From Polyangia bacterium (lineage in GTDB: Bacteria; Myxococcota_A; Polyangia; Nannocystales; Nannocystaceae), in contig JAUIFF010000002.1 of assembly GCA_030429545.1 (NCBI GenBank), positions 310,001-374,000 of the forward strand: a stretch of 64,000 nt of DNA. The letters run 5' to 3'. The notes below the pieces were generated by a model, which was not told the origin of the DNA, made no database searches, and saw nothing but the letters and a program-made list of their open reading frames with translations. Made by a program: the position numbers and the translations under genes. Positions 9,534 to 18,888 of this stretch are shown here, one piece after another; within the stretch, counting starts at the first letter, position 1, and every line of letters begins with the position of its first letter.

Positions 9534-10532
9534 CTACTTCCCTTGGCGAGACCGCGACGATGCGGTCGGCAGGTGTTCGCGGGCGGACTTCACCGCGGAC
9601 GCGAGTTGGGTGGATGGTTCAAAGCCTTTGGCGGGTAGGCTGCCCGGACAGTCGTCGACAGCATCGATAACAATGTCGCGGGTGATACCCAAAAAGTTGT
9701 GATGGATGGTTGTATGTGCATAGAGCACGCGACCCGACGTCGTCACCAGGGCACTGCGCTCGCTCCAAACGCCGACATCGAGTGGATGGCCGTCGCTCCA
9801 AAACGACGAGATCGCGGCGATTGGCTCGTCACTCCCCGGGAGTTGGTACAGGCCGTCGAGGTGTTCATGCCACGACATCGTGACACAGGAGAGGTGGCGA
9901 GCTTGTTCGCCGCCGCCCCGGGTCTCGGGATTGATGCAGGCAATGCGATTGCACCGGGCCTCGACCGGGTTGCCGGTCCAGGTCTCGCCGACGCCCACAA
10001 GGCGCCCCGGCAGGAACGGCCAGCCCAGGCTCAGGGCATCTTCGATCGGATGCCAGGTGCGCTCAAAACAGGCGGCGTCGGGCGAGGCCGGGCCGAGCAT
10101 GTGGTGTGAGAGCAACAACTCCCGTCGCGGGATCGGCGATTTGCCGGGCCGGTGCATCAGCGCCTGGCCGCGGACGATCACCTCGTTTTGTTGGTTTGGT
10201 TGTTCGGGGTCGGGGGCTAGCACCAAGTAATGTTCGCTGTGCTCTTCGGTCACATGGGCCGCCCGCATGTAGCCCTCGGGAATTTGTTCGTCGATCCGCA
10301 CCCGGTAGACCTGTTGGCAGGCTGGGGGCTGCCACGCGAGGTGGGTCAGCCCCACATCGGACGTCGTCAGCTCGAGGTTGTAGTCGCGGTCGAGGACATC
10401 GGCCAACACCGCGACCTCTGCGACCGTAGCCGGTGCGGGCGCGGCACAACCGGGGAGCACCCACAACCACGTCGCAACTGTGATCGTTGTGTATTCAAGC
10501 GATCGGGCCGGGATGTGGTGGCCGACGTTCAT
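9534..10532 (-). CDS. Putative lipoprotein of unknown function
   Basis: 332 residues. The ATG at 10532 overlaps the stop of the upstream gene (ATGA), and the N-terminal hydrophobic segment ends in VLPGC, a plausible lipobox. The mature part has several Cys residues ([34 protein letters not shown]) and Trp-rich stretches. No known domain recognised. It contains a TGCA-N2-TACA motif copy in frame as Ala-His-Thr at 9711. Longer open frames extending upstream to 11396 have no coding character. Confidence 0.65.
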   Translation of the reverse strand: MNVGHHIPARSLEYTTITVATWLWVLPGCAAPAPATVAEVAVLADVLDRDYNLELTTSDVGLTHLAWQPPACQQVYRVRIDEQIPEGYMRAAHVTEEHSEHYLVLAPDPEQPNQQNEVIVRGQALMHRPGKSPIPRRELLLSHHMLGPASPDAACFERTWHPIEDALSLGWPFLPGRLVGVGETWTGNPVEARCNRIACINPETRGGGEQARHLSCVTMSWHEHLDGLYQLPGSDEPIAAISSFWSDGHPLDVGVWSERSALVTTSGRVLYAHTTIHHNFLGITRDIVIDAVDDCPGSLPAKGFEPSTQLASAVKSAREHLPTASSRSRQGK

Positions 10533-10828
10533 TCGACCATAAACTGCCCCAAGCGGGCAGTGAGCTCCTGTTTGGACATGCCGGCGGTATCGCTGTCTTC
10601 GTCGTTTTGGCCGTTGAGGTCGTCGAGGATCGCAAGCACGACTTCGCGTGCGGCCTCCTTGCGCTCGTCGGCAAAGAATCCTGAAAACACGGTCTCGCCG
10701 GCGGCCGCTCGGGCGATTTCCGGACCTCGGGCGTGCTCTTCGAGGTCGGTATAAAAGATGTAGCGGAAGGCGCGGTTGTAGTCCGACTCGCGATAGATCT
10801 CGAACATCGTCTTGTCGCTTGTCGCCAT
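10529..10828 (-). CDS. Small acidic hypothetical protein
   Basis: About 99 residues from the ATG at 10828 (an alternative ATG lies 18 bases upstream at 10846). It is acidic and mostly helical in appearance, with ERKEAAREVVLAILDDLNG, and no signal or membrane segment. Its stop overlaps the lipoprotein start, so the two are probably co-translated. No family recognised. Confidence 0.55.
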   Translation of the reverse strand: MATSDKTMFEIYRESDYNRAFRYIFYTDLEEHARGPEIARAAAGETVFSGFFADERKEAAREVVLAILDDLNGQNDEDSDTAGMSKQELTARLGQFMVE

Positions 10829-11042
10829 TGCGGCGAACCATGCCACAAACCGCGCGGTGGCTCACCACGATTTTGGGCCTTGAGCGGTGAGAATTCCGCA
10901 CGGGCTTTGGCCGTGCCGGGCGGCTTTGTCCAGGGGGTGGGTCGAAACGTCCAAAAGGCCCCAGGGAGCGGTGCTTGCCGGCCTGTCGCGTTTGTCGGCG
11001 GTGGTTGGCGGGCAAAAACGCGGAGCCAAATTTGTCGTGTGG

Positions 11043-11072
11043 TTGACACCCTGAGTGTGGGGGGGCTATCCC
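11043..11072 (+). promoter_or_regulatory. Candidate promoter for pal
   Basis: A perfect -35 hexamer TTGACA at 11043-11048 is followed after 18 bases by TATCCC, a weak -10. It lies about 80 bases upstream of the pal start in the only intergenic stretch before it. Confidence 0.35.
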
Positions 11073-11151
11073 TGGGTCCGAACCCCGAGGCACAAGCCCG
11101 TGACCTCGCGTTCGCCCCAAAAGTTCGCTCGACCGCCCGGAGTTTGCCATC

Positions 11152-12009
11152 ATGCGCGCAATGCTGACTCGTCTCACCCCCCATCTGCTCGCCCTCGGTG
11201 TCGCTGCGCTGGGCCTTAGCCTCTCTGCATGCAAGGCACCCGAGTATCCCCAGTGTAAAAAAGACAAGCACTGCCGGGCTGAGCTCGGCGAGACCTGTGT
11301 CGAAGGTACTTGCCAAAACTGCAAGACCGACGCCGACTGCACCGACAAGGCTCCGCTGACGACCTGCCACGAGTTTTTGTGCACCGACCCGTCCACGATT
11401 CAAGGTGGCGCCGTGGGTGCCGACGGTGTGGGCCAGCCCTGCGCCCAATCCGTCGAGTGCCTCAATGGTCTCGTTTGTAAGGCCGGCGCCTGTGCCCCGT
11501 GCACCGAGGACTTCGACTGCTCGCCGGGTACCTGCAACATCGGCACCGGTCGCTGCGACAGCGCTGGCGGAGCCGGCATGGGCGGTGGCCAGTGCGCAAC
11601 CGACGATGAGTGCGCCATGGACGAAATCTGCGACGGAGGCATGTGTGTGTTCTCCGGCGTCGCCGAAGGTGCTGGTGGCAACCCGTGTGGTCTCGACGCT
11701 GTCTACTTTGGCTTTGACAGCCCCAAGCTCCAGCCTGAAACCCAGCAACAGCTCACCACCCTGGCCGAGTGCATGAAGCAAAATGCCGGTCAATCGGTCA
11801 TCCTCGAGGCTCACGCCGACTCGCGCGGCACCGAGGAGTACAACATCATGCTGACCGACCGCCGCGGCCAGGCCGTCAAGGACTTCCTCGGCAACTTGGG
11901 CGTCGACCCCAACACCCTGCAGGTCATTTCCAAGGGCTCGCTCGAGGCGACCGGCACCGACGAAGGTTCGATGTCCAAGGATCGTCGCGTCCAGTTCCTG
12001 TTCCAATAG
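11152..12009 (+). CDS. Pal-like OmpA-domain lipoprotein with Cys-rich insert
   Basis: 285 residues. A signal peptide ends in lipobox SLSAC (about residue 27). Residues about 35-175 are Cys-rich, with repeated Cys pairs and Gly-rich linkers, unlike classical Pal. The last 110 residues are an OmpA peptidoglycan-binding domain: VYFGFDSPKLQPE, EAHADSRGTEEYN, DRRGQAVKDFL, and RRVQFLFQ at the end. Pal links the outer membrane to peptidoglycan in the Tol-Pal system, and the next gene is a CpoB-like protein, which supports this role. Family certain; the Cys-rich region is an addition of unknown purpose. Confidence 0.88.
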   Translation: MRAMLTRLTPHLLALGVAALGLSLSACKAPEYPQCKKDKHCRAELGETCVEGTCQNCKTDADCTDKAPLTTCHEFLCTDPSTIQGGAVGADGVGQPCAQSVECLNGLVCKAGACAPCTEDFDCSPGTCNIGTGRCDSAGGAGMGGGQCATDDECAMDEICDGGMCVFSGVAEGAGGNPCGLDAVYFGFDSPKLQPETQQQLTTLAECMKQNAGQSVILEAHADSRGTEEYNIMLTDRRGQAVKDFLGNLGVDPNTLQVISKGSLEATGTDEGSMSKDRRVQFLFQ

Positions 12010-12015
12010 GCCAAC

Positions 12016-12033
12016 AGCCGGCGACGGCTTTTG
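12016..12033 (+). terminator. Weak hairpin terminator after pal
   Basis: AGCCG (12016-12020) pairs with CGGCT (12025-12029) around a GCGA tetraloop and is followed by TTTT. The stem is short, so read-through into cpoB is possible. Confidence 0.35.
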
Positions 12034-12215
12034 CAACGCGTTTGGGCTGCGGCATGTACATGCACGCAGCTTCAAACGTTCATGGCCAGAAAATTCCAAC
12101 AACCTGAGCGACGCCGAGCCCGACCCCGGAATTTGGCGAGAAACTTGCTCAAAATCCCGAATGCGGTGGAATCAACACCCGTACATAGCGAGTACGGACC
12201 GGGGATGCCGACCAT

Positions 12216-13142
12216 ATGCGTGACCGATTGACAGCCAACCTCAAAATTTCTGCGCTAGCGATCTGCCTTGTGGGCGCGAGCTTTGCCAACAGCGGGTGTT
12301 TGGTCCTCAAGGCCGAGCACGACGACCTCGCAGCCAAGGTCACCAAGTTGGAGCGCCAAAGCGATGCCAAGGTCGCCGAGCTCGACGAAAAACTCAACGA
12401 AGCCGACACCCGCCTCGCCGAGGTCGGTGAGAAGTTGGCCGAGGCCGAAAAACTCCTGCGCGGGAGCCAGGCTGGAATTGGCGTGCGCATGGACGATGTC
12501 GAAGAAGACTTCCGTGTGCTGCGCGGCGAGCTCGACCAAACCCAGTTTGAGTTTTCGGCGGTGGCCAAGGGTCTGCGGGAGCTACGGGCGGACAGCGAAG
12601 TCCGGCTCGCGGCGGTCGAGAAAAAGGTCAACGAGGCCACCAATATCCCCGAGGGCAAAGACCAGCTCATGGCCGAGGCCGAGCGCCTGCTCAAGACCAA
12701 AAACTACGTCAACTCGCGTCGGTTGTTTCGCACCTACCTCGCCCGCTATCCCGGCGACGCCCGCACGCCCGAGGTCAAGTTTAAGATCGGCCTCACATTT
12801 TACAGCGAGCGCGACTACAAAAGTGCTCTCGGCGAGTTTTATCGGGTGATCCAGGAGCACAAGGGCAGCCCGACCATCCCCGACGCCCTCTACTACTCGG
12901 GGCTTGGGTTTGCCAAGTTGGGACAATGCAAAAACGCCTTGGCCTACTTTGAGGCAATTCTCGGGCAGCCGGCAGGCGAGCAATACCACAATGCCGCCAA
13001 GAGCCAGATCAAGACCCTCAAGGCCGATAAGGGCGAGATTTGCTACGATCTTGAAGACAACGGCGCCGGGGCTGCTGGCGACAAGGCCGTGAGTGAGAGC
13101 AACTCCGGCAACAAGTCGGCCAAGACCAAGCGCCGACGCTAG
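12216..13142 (+). CDS. cpoB: CpoB/YbgF-like Tol-Pal associated lipoprotein
   Basis: 308 residues. A signal segment leads to Cys in NSGCLVL, suggesting lipidation, which differs from periplasmic E. coli CpoB. Residues about 35-140 are a long heptad coiled coil (for example DEKLNEADTRLAEVGEKLAE). TPR repeats follow (LLKTKNYVNSRRLFRTYLARYPGD, KFKIGLTFYSERDYKSALGEF, ALYYSGLGFAKLGQCKNALAYF), and then a basic tail. CpoB coordinates outer-membrane constriction with septal peptidoglycan synthesis. The position directly after the pal-like gene fits this. Confidence 0.85.
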   Translation: MRDRLTANLKISALAICLVGASFANSGCLVLKAEHDDLAAKVTKLERQSDAKVAELDEKLNEADTRLAEVGEKLAEAEKLLRGSQAGIGVRMDDVEEDFRVLRGELDQTQFEFSAVAKGLRELRADSEVRLAAVEKKVNEATNIPEGKDQLMAEAERLLKTKNYVNSRRLFRTYLARYPGDARTPEVKFKIGLTFYSERDYKSALGEFYRVIQEHKGSPTIPDALYYSGLGFAKLGQCKNALAYFEAILGQPAGEQYHNAAKSQIKTLKADKGEICYDLEDNGAGAAGDKAVSESNSGNKSAKTKRRR

Positions 13143-13159
13143 TTGTGCATACATGGACT

Positions 13160-13192
13160 GCCCGACCTCCCCTCCGGGTGGGTCGGGCGTTT
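13160..13192. terminator. Hairpin terminator after cpoB
   Basis: GCCCGACC (13160-13167) pairs with GGTCGGGC (13181-13188), an 8-bp stem with a 13-base loop followed by GTTT. The same CCCGAC-rich element recurs in the repeat units further on. Confidence 0.65.
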
Positions 13193-13580
13193 GCGTAGCA
13201 GACATCGGGCACACGGCTAGGGGCTGGCAAACAGCACGGTCGACAGCAACGGAGTTATTTGCAGTTGCAATATCCCTGGTGTCATCGCCATTGTGGATAC
13301 ATTGACGACCCACCTGGAGTCGGGCGCTTGCGAAGCGGACGTCGGGCAACTGCTAGGGGTTGGCAAACAGCACGGTCGACGTCGCTGAGTTATTTGCAGT
13401 TGCAATATCCCTGGCGCCATCGCCATTGTGGATGCATTGACGACCCGACCCCACCTGGAGTCGGGCGCTTGTGAAGCGAACGTCGGGCAAATTGCTAGGG
13501 GTTGGCAAACAGCACGGTCGACGTCGCCACCGAGTTATTTGCAGTTGCAATGTCCATGGCGCCATCGCCATTGAAATCGC
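13175..13580 (-). repeat. Tandem copies of the 3' end of the FG-GAP gene
   Basis: A unit beginning CTAGGGG(T/C)TGGCAAACAG occurs at 13217, 13352 and 13495 (spacing 135 and 143 bases). The copy at 13495 is the true 3' end of the minus-strand FG-GAP gene, stop codon included. The other two carry diverged copies of its final codons (NGDG..DIATANNS), the stop and about 60 bases of the following spacer. Part of a further spacer copy borders the cpoB terminator. Small substitutions and indels separate the copies. Confidence 0.85.
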
Positions 13581-14928
13581 CGATCGTTAGGGCCACCGGC
13601 GATGCGCCCACGGTGAACGGCTGCGGGGCCTCAAAGCTGCCGAGCCCAGTACCTTCGAGGATGTGGACCATCGCCATCGATTGGTTGGTGACAGCGATAT
13701 CGAGGTTGTCGTCGTTGGTAAAGTCGTACAGCAGCATGTCGCTGGGCTCGGGGCCGCAGTCAAACGGGATGCCCACGGTAAATCCGCCAAACCCGTCACC
13801 CGCGAGCATGTACACAAGACCCTGGTCGCGGACCGCGACGACCAAGTCGAGATGCTCGTCGTCGTTGAGGTAGCCCGTCGCTAAGGCCGACGGGGCACCG
13901 CCGACCGAAACATTGGTGTTGTTGCTAAACAGCCCGCCGCCGTTGCCGAGCCGGATCGAGACGTTGCCCGAGGTGGTCGCCACCGCAAAGTCGAGGTTTT
14001 GGTCGCCGTTGAAGTCGCCGGTGGTGATGTCGACGGGCCCCGAGGCGGTGGGAAGGCTGAGCGGCTCGCCAAACCCAAGCCCGGTACCCGGCAAGAACGT
14101 CACGTTGTTGTCCGTTGCATTGACAACCACAACGTCGGCGATGGTGTCCTTGTTGAAGTCGCCACTGGCGAGACTGACCGGTCCCATGCCGACAGCGGTG
14201 TTGGCCTGCGGTCCAAACCCGTCCATGGTGGCGAGGAACATCGACAGGTTGTTGCCCATCTGGTTGGTGGCGATGAGGTCGAGATCCTGGTCGTTGTTGA
14301 TAAACGCGGCGATCACCGAGCTCGGGCTGCTGCCGGCATCGATGGCCGAGAGGCCGCCAAACATCGCGTTGCCGAGGGCCTGGCGCATGGTGAGGTTGTT
14401 GGACAGGGCGTTGGCGGTGATCAGGTCGTCGATATCGTCGCCATTGAGGTCGAAGGCGAGGACATCGGTCGGCCCACTGCCCATGCCGATGGTGATTGGA
14501 TCTTCGAAGCAAAGCTCCGTCGCCACGGGCTCGCCGTCACCGCAGGCCGGGTCGCCACCGGTCGTGGTCGGGTCCATCGTGGTATCGGTGTCGGTGTCGG
14601 TCGGCTCCTCGGTCGTCATGGGCTCGGGCATGCATACATCGTCGACGCACGCAAGCCCGTCGTCGCACATTCCCTGATTGCATGTGCAATCTTCCTCGCC
14701 CGGTGTACAGCCGGCGGTGGTTGGTTCCTCGGTTGTCGTCGACTCCTCCGTGGTTTCCGACTCCGAAGTTTCAGAGGTTTCGTCCTCCGTCGTCATCGAA
14801 GTCGTCGTCGTCGGTTCGGTCGTAGAACCGACAGTGGTTGAGTCATCGGTGTCACGCCCGGCTCCGGACGAACAGGCGCTGATAAAAACCGTAGATGTGG
14901 CGAGGGCAAGCCAATAGCGAAAAGCCAT
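13495..14928 (-). CDS. FG-GAP (VCBS) repeat lipoprotein
   Basis: 477 residues. The ATG at 14928 gives a signal peptide with VFISACSS lipobox; the longer upstream frame lacks signal character. A Thr/Glu/Ser-rich stalk (about 25-100) is interrupted by a short Cys cluster (CTCNQGMCDDGLACVDDVC). The remaining 300 residues are beta-propeller FG-GAP units with calcium-binding D-x-N-x-D-x-x-D loops such as DFNGDQNLDFAVA and DLNGDDIDDLITA. These proteins are typically extracellular or surface-bound and calcium-dependent. The final half-blade (GDFNGDGAMDIATANN) is the part duplicated downstream. Confidence 0.85.
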   Translation of the reverse strand: MAFRYWLALATSTVFISACSSGAGRDTDDSTTVGSTTEPTTTTSMTTEDETSETSESETTEESTTTEEPTTAGCTPGEEDCTCNQGMCDDGLACVDDVCMPEPMTTEEPTDTDTDTTMDPTTTGGDPACGDGEPVATELCFEDPITIGMGSGPTDVLAFDLNGDDIDDLITANALSNNLTMRQALGNAMFGGLSAIDAGSSPSSVIAAFINNDQDLDLIATNQMGNNLSMFLATMDGFGPQANTAVGMGPVSLASGDFNKDTIADVVVVNATDNNVTFLPGTGLGFGEPLSLPTASGPVDITTGDFNGDQNLDFAVATTSGNVSIRLGNGGGLFSNNTNVSVGGAPSALATGYLNDDEHLDLVVAVRDQGLVYMLAGDGFGGFTVGIPFDCGPEPSDMLLYDFTNDDNLDIAVTNQSMAMVHILEGTGLGSFEAPQPFTVGASPVALTIGDFNGDGAMDIATANNSVATSTVLFANP

Positions 14929-15271
14929 GAGGTGACGGTAGGACGCTGTCTGGAGGTGGTCAACTCGGTGGCCTGAACCATCTATGTAGAATCGGACATG
15001 TTCGATTGTTTGCGAGCGAGCGAAGTGTCGGACGTGCACCGGTGCCGGTCCTACATCGGTGACCTCGAGCACTGGCACTTCGAGCTGTAGCGAGACCTGT
15101 CAGTGGATGCCTCGATCCGGAGCAAACCGGTGCCGCGGCTTTCGAACCGCGCGATGACCGGGGAAAAATCGGCGCCTGACAAACGGCCCACGGTGGTCAG
15201 CGGGGGAACACACGCGACCTACACGGTGCGCACGGGTGACCCCGCGCTACTATCCTCGAGTGCTCGACACC
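14929..15271. other. Divergent intergenic region
   Basis: About 340 bases between the divergent FG-GAP lipoprotein and the metal transporter genes. It should hold both promoters. I see no convincing gene, hairpin or operator in it. Confidence 0.4.
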
Positions 15272-17305
15272 ATGACAGCCGGCTCTAGCCACGGCTACGG
15301 GATTCTCGCCGTCAGCATGATGGCGTTGCTTTTGGGGCCGGTTTTGTTTCGTTTGGCCCAACGCGAGCGCCGGGCGATGGCGGCCCTCGACAGTTTTGTG
15401 CTGGTCGCTGTGGTCGGCATGGTGCTCTTAGAAATCGTACCCAGCGCGCTCGAGATGTCTGGTTGGTCCGCGCTCGTCGCCCTCGCGGTTGGAATGCTTG
15501 CGCCCTCCATCGCTGAGGGTCCGTTTCACATGGCATCGCGCAAGGCCCATCGCACGGCCATGGCCCTCGCCGTCATTGGGATGGCTGCACATGCATTCGC
15601 CGATGGCATCGCCCTCGGAGCGGCCCACGCGTTGTCGGTTGGTCACGGTGTCGAAGTTGCGGTGATCGCCCATCAACTTCCGGTCGCAATGGCGGTGTGG
15701 TGGTTGCTTCGGCCCGTCGGTTTGCGCGTCGCGGCGTTTGCCTTGGGGTCGATCGCAGTCGCGACGATGGCTGGTTTTATCGCCGCAGAACCATCGATGA
15801 ACCTGTTTGCACCGGAGCTGCAAGGGTGGTTTCAAGCACTGATCGGCGGTTTGCTACTGCATGTGATCAGTCACGGACAGCCTGGGCACAAGGTTGCTGG
15901 TGAGCGGCCAAAAGTGGCGACGGCGGTGGGCGCTCTGGCCGGATTTGGGTTGCTGGCGGCATTGATTCCCGGGACGGCGCATGGCCACGACCACGGTGGT
16001 GACCCCAGCGGCCAGGTACTTGGGGCGCTGATCGAACTGACCCGCGAGAGTGCACCGGCCCTGTTGCTGGCGTTTGTCCTCGCCGGATTTATTTCGGTGT
16101 TGTTGCCCGCAGCGAGTGTCCGTTGGCTGCGCAAGGGCAAGACCTCGGGGCGGGCACTTCGCGGGGTCGCATTTGGGTTGCCGCTGCCGCTGTGCTCGTG
16201 CGGTGTGGTGCCCGTCTATCGCAGTTTGGTCAAACGCGGGGTACCAGCGGCGGCTGGCCTCGCATTTTTGGTGGCGACGCCCGAACTTGGGCTCGACGCG
16301 GTGTTGCTCTCACTGCCGCTGCTCGGCCCCGAAATGACAATCGCCCGGGTGTTGGCGGCAGCGATCGTCGCGTTGCTGGTCGGTTGGTGGGTTGGTGGCT
16401 ACGCCGATCGCCTCGCCGGTGAGCAGCCCGAAAATGTTGATGATACATCGAACACCGAAGACCTGACGCGGCTGCAAAAGCTCCGCGAAGGTCTGCGGGT
16501 TGGGCTCGTCGATGTGGTCGACGACACCGCACCGTGGATCCTGTTTGGCCTGGTCCTCGCCGCCCTGCTGACCCCCTGGCTCGACCCGGCCACACTCACC
16601 GCGATTCCCCCGATTGTCCAGGTCGCGCTGTTTGCCCTGCTGGGCATGCCGACCTATGTATGTGCATCGGGTGCGACGCCGCTGGTGGCCGTGCTGATCG
16701 CCAAGGGCCTGTCCCCGGGGGCGGCGCTGGCATTTTTGCTGACCGGGCCAGCCACCAATGCGACGACCTTTGGCCTGCTCGACCAACTCCACGGGCGCAA
16801 AATTGCGATCGCGTTTGCCTCGACCATGGTGTGTGTGGCGATCGCCCTCGGGTACATTGTCGACTTTGGTATCGCCGGGTGGATTCCCGAGCTGTCGGCC
16901 GGCAGCGCGCCAGGCCACAACCACGCTGAGCACGGCCTGTTGAGTGATGTGCTGCTCGTCGGTTTGGGTGGCCTATTTTTGATCTCCATGCTGCGCCAGG
17001 GGCCGCGGGCGTTCATTGGCCAGCTCGGGCGCAACGCCCACGGGCACGACCACGACCACGGGTGCTGTAGCCACGACGACGGTGGCGACGACCACGGCCA
17101 CGGCCACGAGCACGGGCATCACGAGCACGGCCACGGCCACGACCACCATGACCATGGGAGCGAACAGCACGGGCACGACCACGGGCATGCGCATGGGCAC
17201 GAGCACAGCCACGGTGACGGTGAACATCAGGGTTGTGGGGAAGCAGCAAGCCCGAAGCCCGCGCAAACGACCGACTCGGGTTGTTGTGGCTCGAAGCACG
17301 GGTAA
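15272..17305 (+). CDS. Metal transporter fusion: ZIP-like domain plus ArsP/DUF318-like permease with His-rich tail
   Basis: 677 residues from ATG 15272 (an in-frame ATG at 15236 is possible). Residues about 1-230 have seven or eight hydrophobic segments with HAFADGIALGAA and IAHQLPVAMA, resembling the paired metal motifs of ZIP transporters, but the second motif has Gln where Glu is usual. Residues about 250-590 match permeases of the ArsP/DUF318 type, seen in Cu/Zn efflux proteins: GLPLPLCSCGVVPVYRSL, ATPELGLDAV, GPATNATTFGLL. The last 90 residues are extremely His-rich with CCSHDD and SGCCGSKHG, a likely metal buffer. Inner-membrane metal efflux is likely; the metal is unknown. Confidence 0.8.
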   Translation: MTAGSSHGYGILAVSMMALLLGPVLFRLAQRERRAMAALDSFVLVAVVGMVLLEIVPSALEMSGWSALVALAVGMLAPSIAEGPFHMASRKAHRTAMALAVIGMAAHAFADGIALGAAHALSVGHGVEVAVIAHQLPVAMAVWWLLRPVGLRVAAFALGSIAVATMAGFIAAEPSMNLFAPELQGWFQALIGGLLLHVISHGQPGHKVAGERPKVATAVGALAGFGLLAALIPGTAHGHDHGGDPSGQVLGALIELTRESAPALLLAFVLAGFISVLLPAASVRWLRKGKTSGRALRGVAFGLPLPLCSCGVVPVYRSLVKRGVPAAAGLAFLVATPELGLDAVLLSLPLLGPEMTIARVLAAAIVALLVGWWVGGYADRLAGEQPENVDDTSNTEDLTRLQKLREGLRVGLVDVVDDTAPWILFGLVLAALLTPWLDPATLTAIPPIVQVALFALLGMPTYVCASGATPLVAVLIAKGLSPGAALAFLLTGPATNATTFGLLDQLHGRKIAIAFASTMVCVAIALGYIVDFGIAGWIPELSAGSAPGHNHAEHGLLSDVLLVGLGGLFLISMLRQGPRAFIGQLGRNAHGHDHDHGCCSHDDGGDDHGHGHEHGHHEHGHGHDHHDHGSEQHGHDHGHAHGHEHSHGDGEHQGCGEAASPKPAQTTDSGCCGSKHG

Positions 17306-17349
17306 CTCCCGGGCATCGTTCGTTGCTCTCAAAAATCTTGTAGGCGCAT

Positions 17350-18888
17350 CTAGTTTGCGGGCTCGATGGTCTTGAGCTTGGCCCCGAGTGGGCGCAGCAG
17401 TGGGCGGATTTCGGACTTCTTGCCGATTGCCAGCCAGTGCCAGCCGGGTGTGCCGGTTTTGAAATTGAGCCAGTTGGTCTGCCACGTCACCAGTTGTTCG
17501 GGCGTAGTCGTCAACATCGCCCGGGCATCCTTGGCCAGCGCACCAACGATGTCCTTTTCGCGGGTGCTGAGGTCGATCGCCTGGCTCCACAGATCGGTCC
17601 AATCCTCACCGGTCAAGCTGGCCCGTACCATCCGCGCTCCGAGCCACAACTCGGCGGCTTGGTACAGGCGAGGCACCGGCTGCTGGCGCTCGAGGATCAA
17701 GACGACCGCCTCCAACGAGCGCAGCACATACTCGCGCCGCGGGTCGCTACTCTCGTCCTTATCCTTGTCGTCTTTGGGTTTGGGCAACCACGGCAACTTG
17801 GGGATCCGACCTTTTTTGATCGGGATTTGGATGAGGCACAGGGCCTGACTGCCCGAGATCGTCACGCGGATATCGTATTGCTCCTGCAGCACCCGCTGGG
17901 CCAGGCGCAGGCGACTGCGATCTTCGGCGGTGGGTGTTGGAATCACGCGGGCGAGCAACAGCGCCGGCTTGGTGCGCCGATCATCCTCGGGCAGGTCTAG
18001 GTGCCAGATCGCGGGGGGCTTTTGCGCGTCCGACAGCAGCAGTCCGCCTGACGACTGCGGTTGTTCACTCGAGATCCCGAGCCGGCGATGGATGCTTTTT
18101 TCGGGTTTTGTCGGCTCGGCCAAAGCTCCAGGCTTGCTGGTCGTACGCCAGCGTTTACTAAACACATCGAGGGCCTTGGCGATGTCGGGATCGTCGATCG
18201 GGCGCCCGGCGTGGACCAACATGGCGGCGTGCTGGGGTGCCGTGAGTTGTTGCCATGTCGCTATCAATGTATCTGCATCGAGCTCGACGAGGCGCGCCGG
18301 GTCGAACTGCTCGACACCTGCGGCCTGGCCCATGACTTCGGCGATGAGCAGCGAGTAGCCCTTGGCTTCGGTGGTCAACGTGGGGGATTGGTCGACCATA
18401 CGCGTGTGCATGGCCTCGACCTCGCGGCGAATGGGTCGGGCGACAGCTAAGGCGGTGGCCTTGAGGACAAGTTCCAGGTTGGAAGCCGGCGTGTGGATGG
18501 CGACTTCGATACGGCCCGGGCGGTGGGTGATGTCCGCGGTCGCGTTGTAACGTCGCAAGCGTCGACCGAGGGCGTGGCCCATGGTTTCACCGACGAGCGT
18601 GGCCGCGGTCCCGCGCAGATCGTCGGCGAGGTGGCGGGTTGGCAACAACAGGCGGATGTGTGCGGTGGCCCGACCGGGCTCGACCAACCAGTGGGTCAGC
18701 AGCTCATTGGGTAGCACCGCCCGGTCCGGGGCGCTCCACGGTGGAGACAACGCGGCCAATGCCTCGGTTTGCTCCGGGGTGGCCTCTTCGTCGGCAACCA
18801 CGACTTCTTTGGGGGGCTTTTGCCGGCAGCCCGCAGCCGCCACGATCGCCGCGGCCATCAGCCAGGTAAGTGTAGGAGCAAGTTTCAT
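17350..18888 (-). CDS. Degenerate M16-like lipoprotein
   Basis: 512 residues with a signal peptide and lipobox AAAGC. The fold looks like an M16 (pitrilysin/insulinase) peptidase half: LPNELLTHWLVEP, GRATAHIRLLLPTRHLADD, and helices following. The HxxEH zinc motif is absent. Its ATG overlaps the stop of the upstream M16-like gene by 4 bases, so the two are made together. M16 proteins often work as a catalytic plus a non-catalytic half; here both halves seem inactive. Role unknown, probably periplasmic. Confidence 0.7.
   Translation of the reverse strand: MKLAPTLTWLMAAAIVAAAGCRQKPPKEVVVADEEATPEQTEALAALSPPWSAPDRAVLPNELLTHWLVEPGRATAHIRLLLPTRHLADDLRGTAATLVGETMGHALGRRLRRYNATADITHRPGRIEVAIHTPASNLELVLKATALAVARPIRREVEAMHTRMVDQSPTLTTEAKGYSLLIAEVMGQAAGVEQFDPARLVELDADTLIATWQQLTAPQHAAMLVHAGRPIDDPDIAKALDVFSKRWRTTSKPGALAEPTKPEKSIHRRLGISSEQPQSSGGLLLSDAQKPPAIWHLDLPEDDRRTKPALLLARVIPTPTAEDRSRLRLAQRVLQEQYDIRVTISGSQALCLIQIPIKKGRIPKLPWLPKPKDDKDKDESSDPRREYVLRSLEAVVLILERQQPVPRLYQAAELWLGARMVRASLTGEDWTDLWSQAIDLSTREKDIVGALAKDARAMLTTTPEQLVTWQTNWLNFKTGTPGWHWLAIGKKSEIRPLLRPLGAKLKTIEPAN

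Noticed and set aside
9534..11396. Very long minus-strand open frame of 620 codons
   Set aside because: Only the part below 10532 has a signal peptide and protein-like composition; the upstream part overlaps a coupled gene and the pal promoter region and is Arg/Pro-rich shadow sequence.
10495..12102. 535-codon minus-strand open frame opposite pal
   Set aside because: It is antisense to the OmpA-domain gene, whose motifs are unmistakable; long antisense frames are normal in GC-rich DNA.
13259..13474. Small plus-strand frames across the 3'-end repeats
   Set aside because: Their similarity to each other only reflects the tandem duplication; read on the minus strand they are remnants of the FG-GAP gene end.
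6766..14640. Gapless variant TGCATACA (6769, 13148, 14632, and reverse at 59583) as a second motif
   Set aside because: Four copies is only a mild excess over about one expected; kept apart from the main motif unless genome counts support it.
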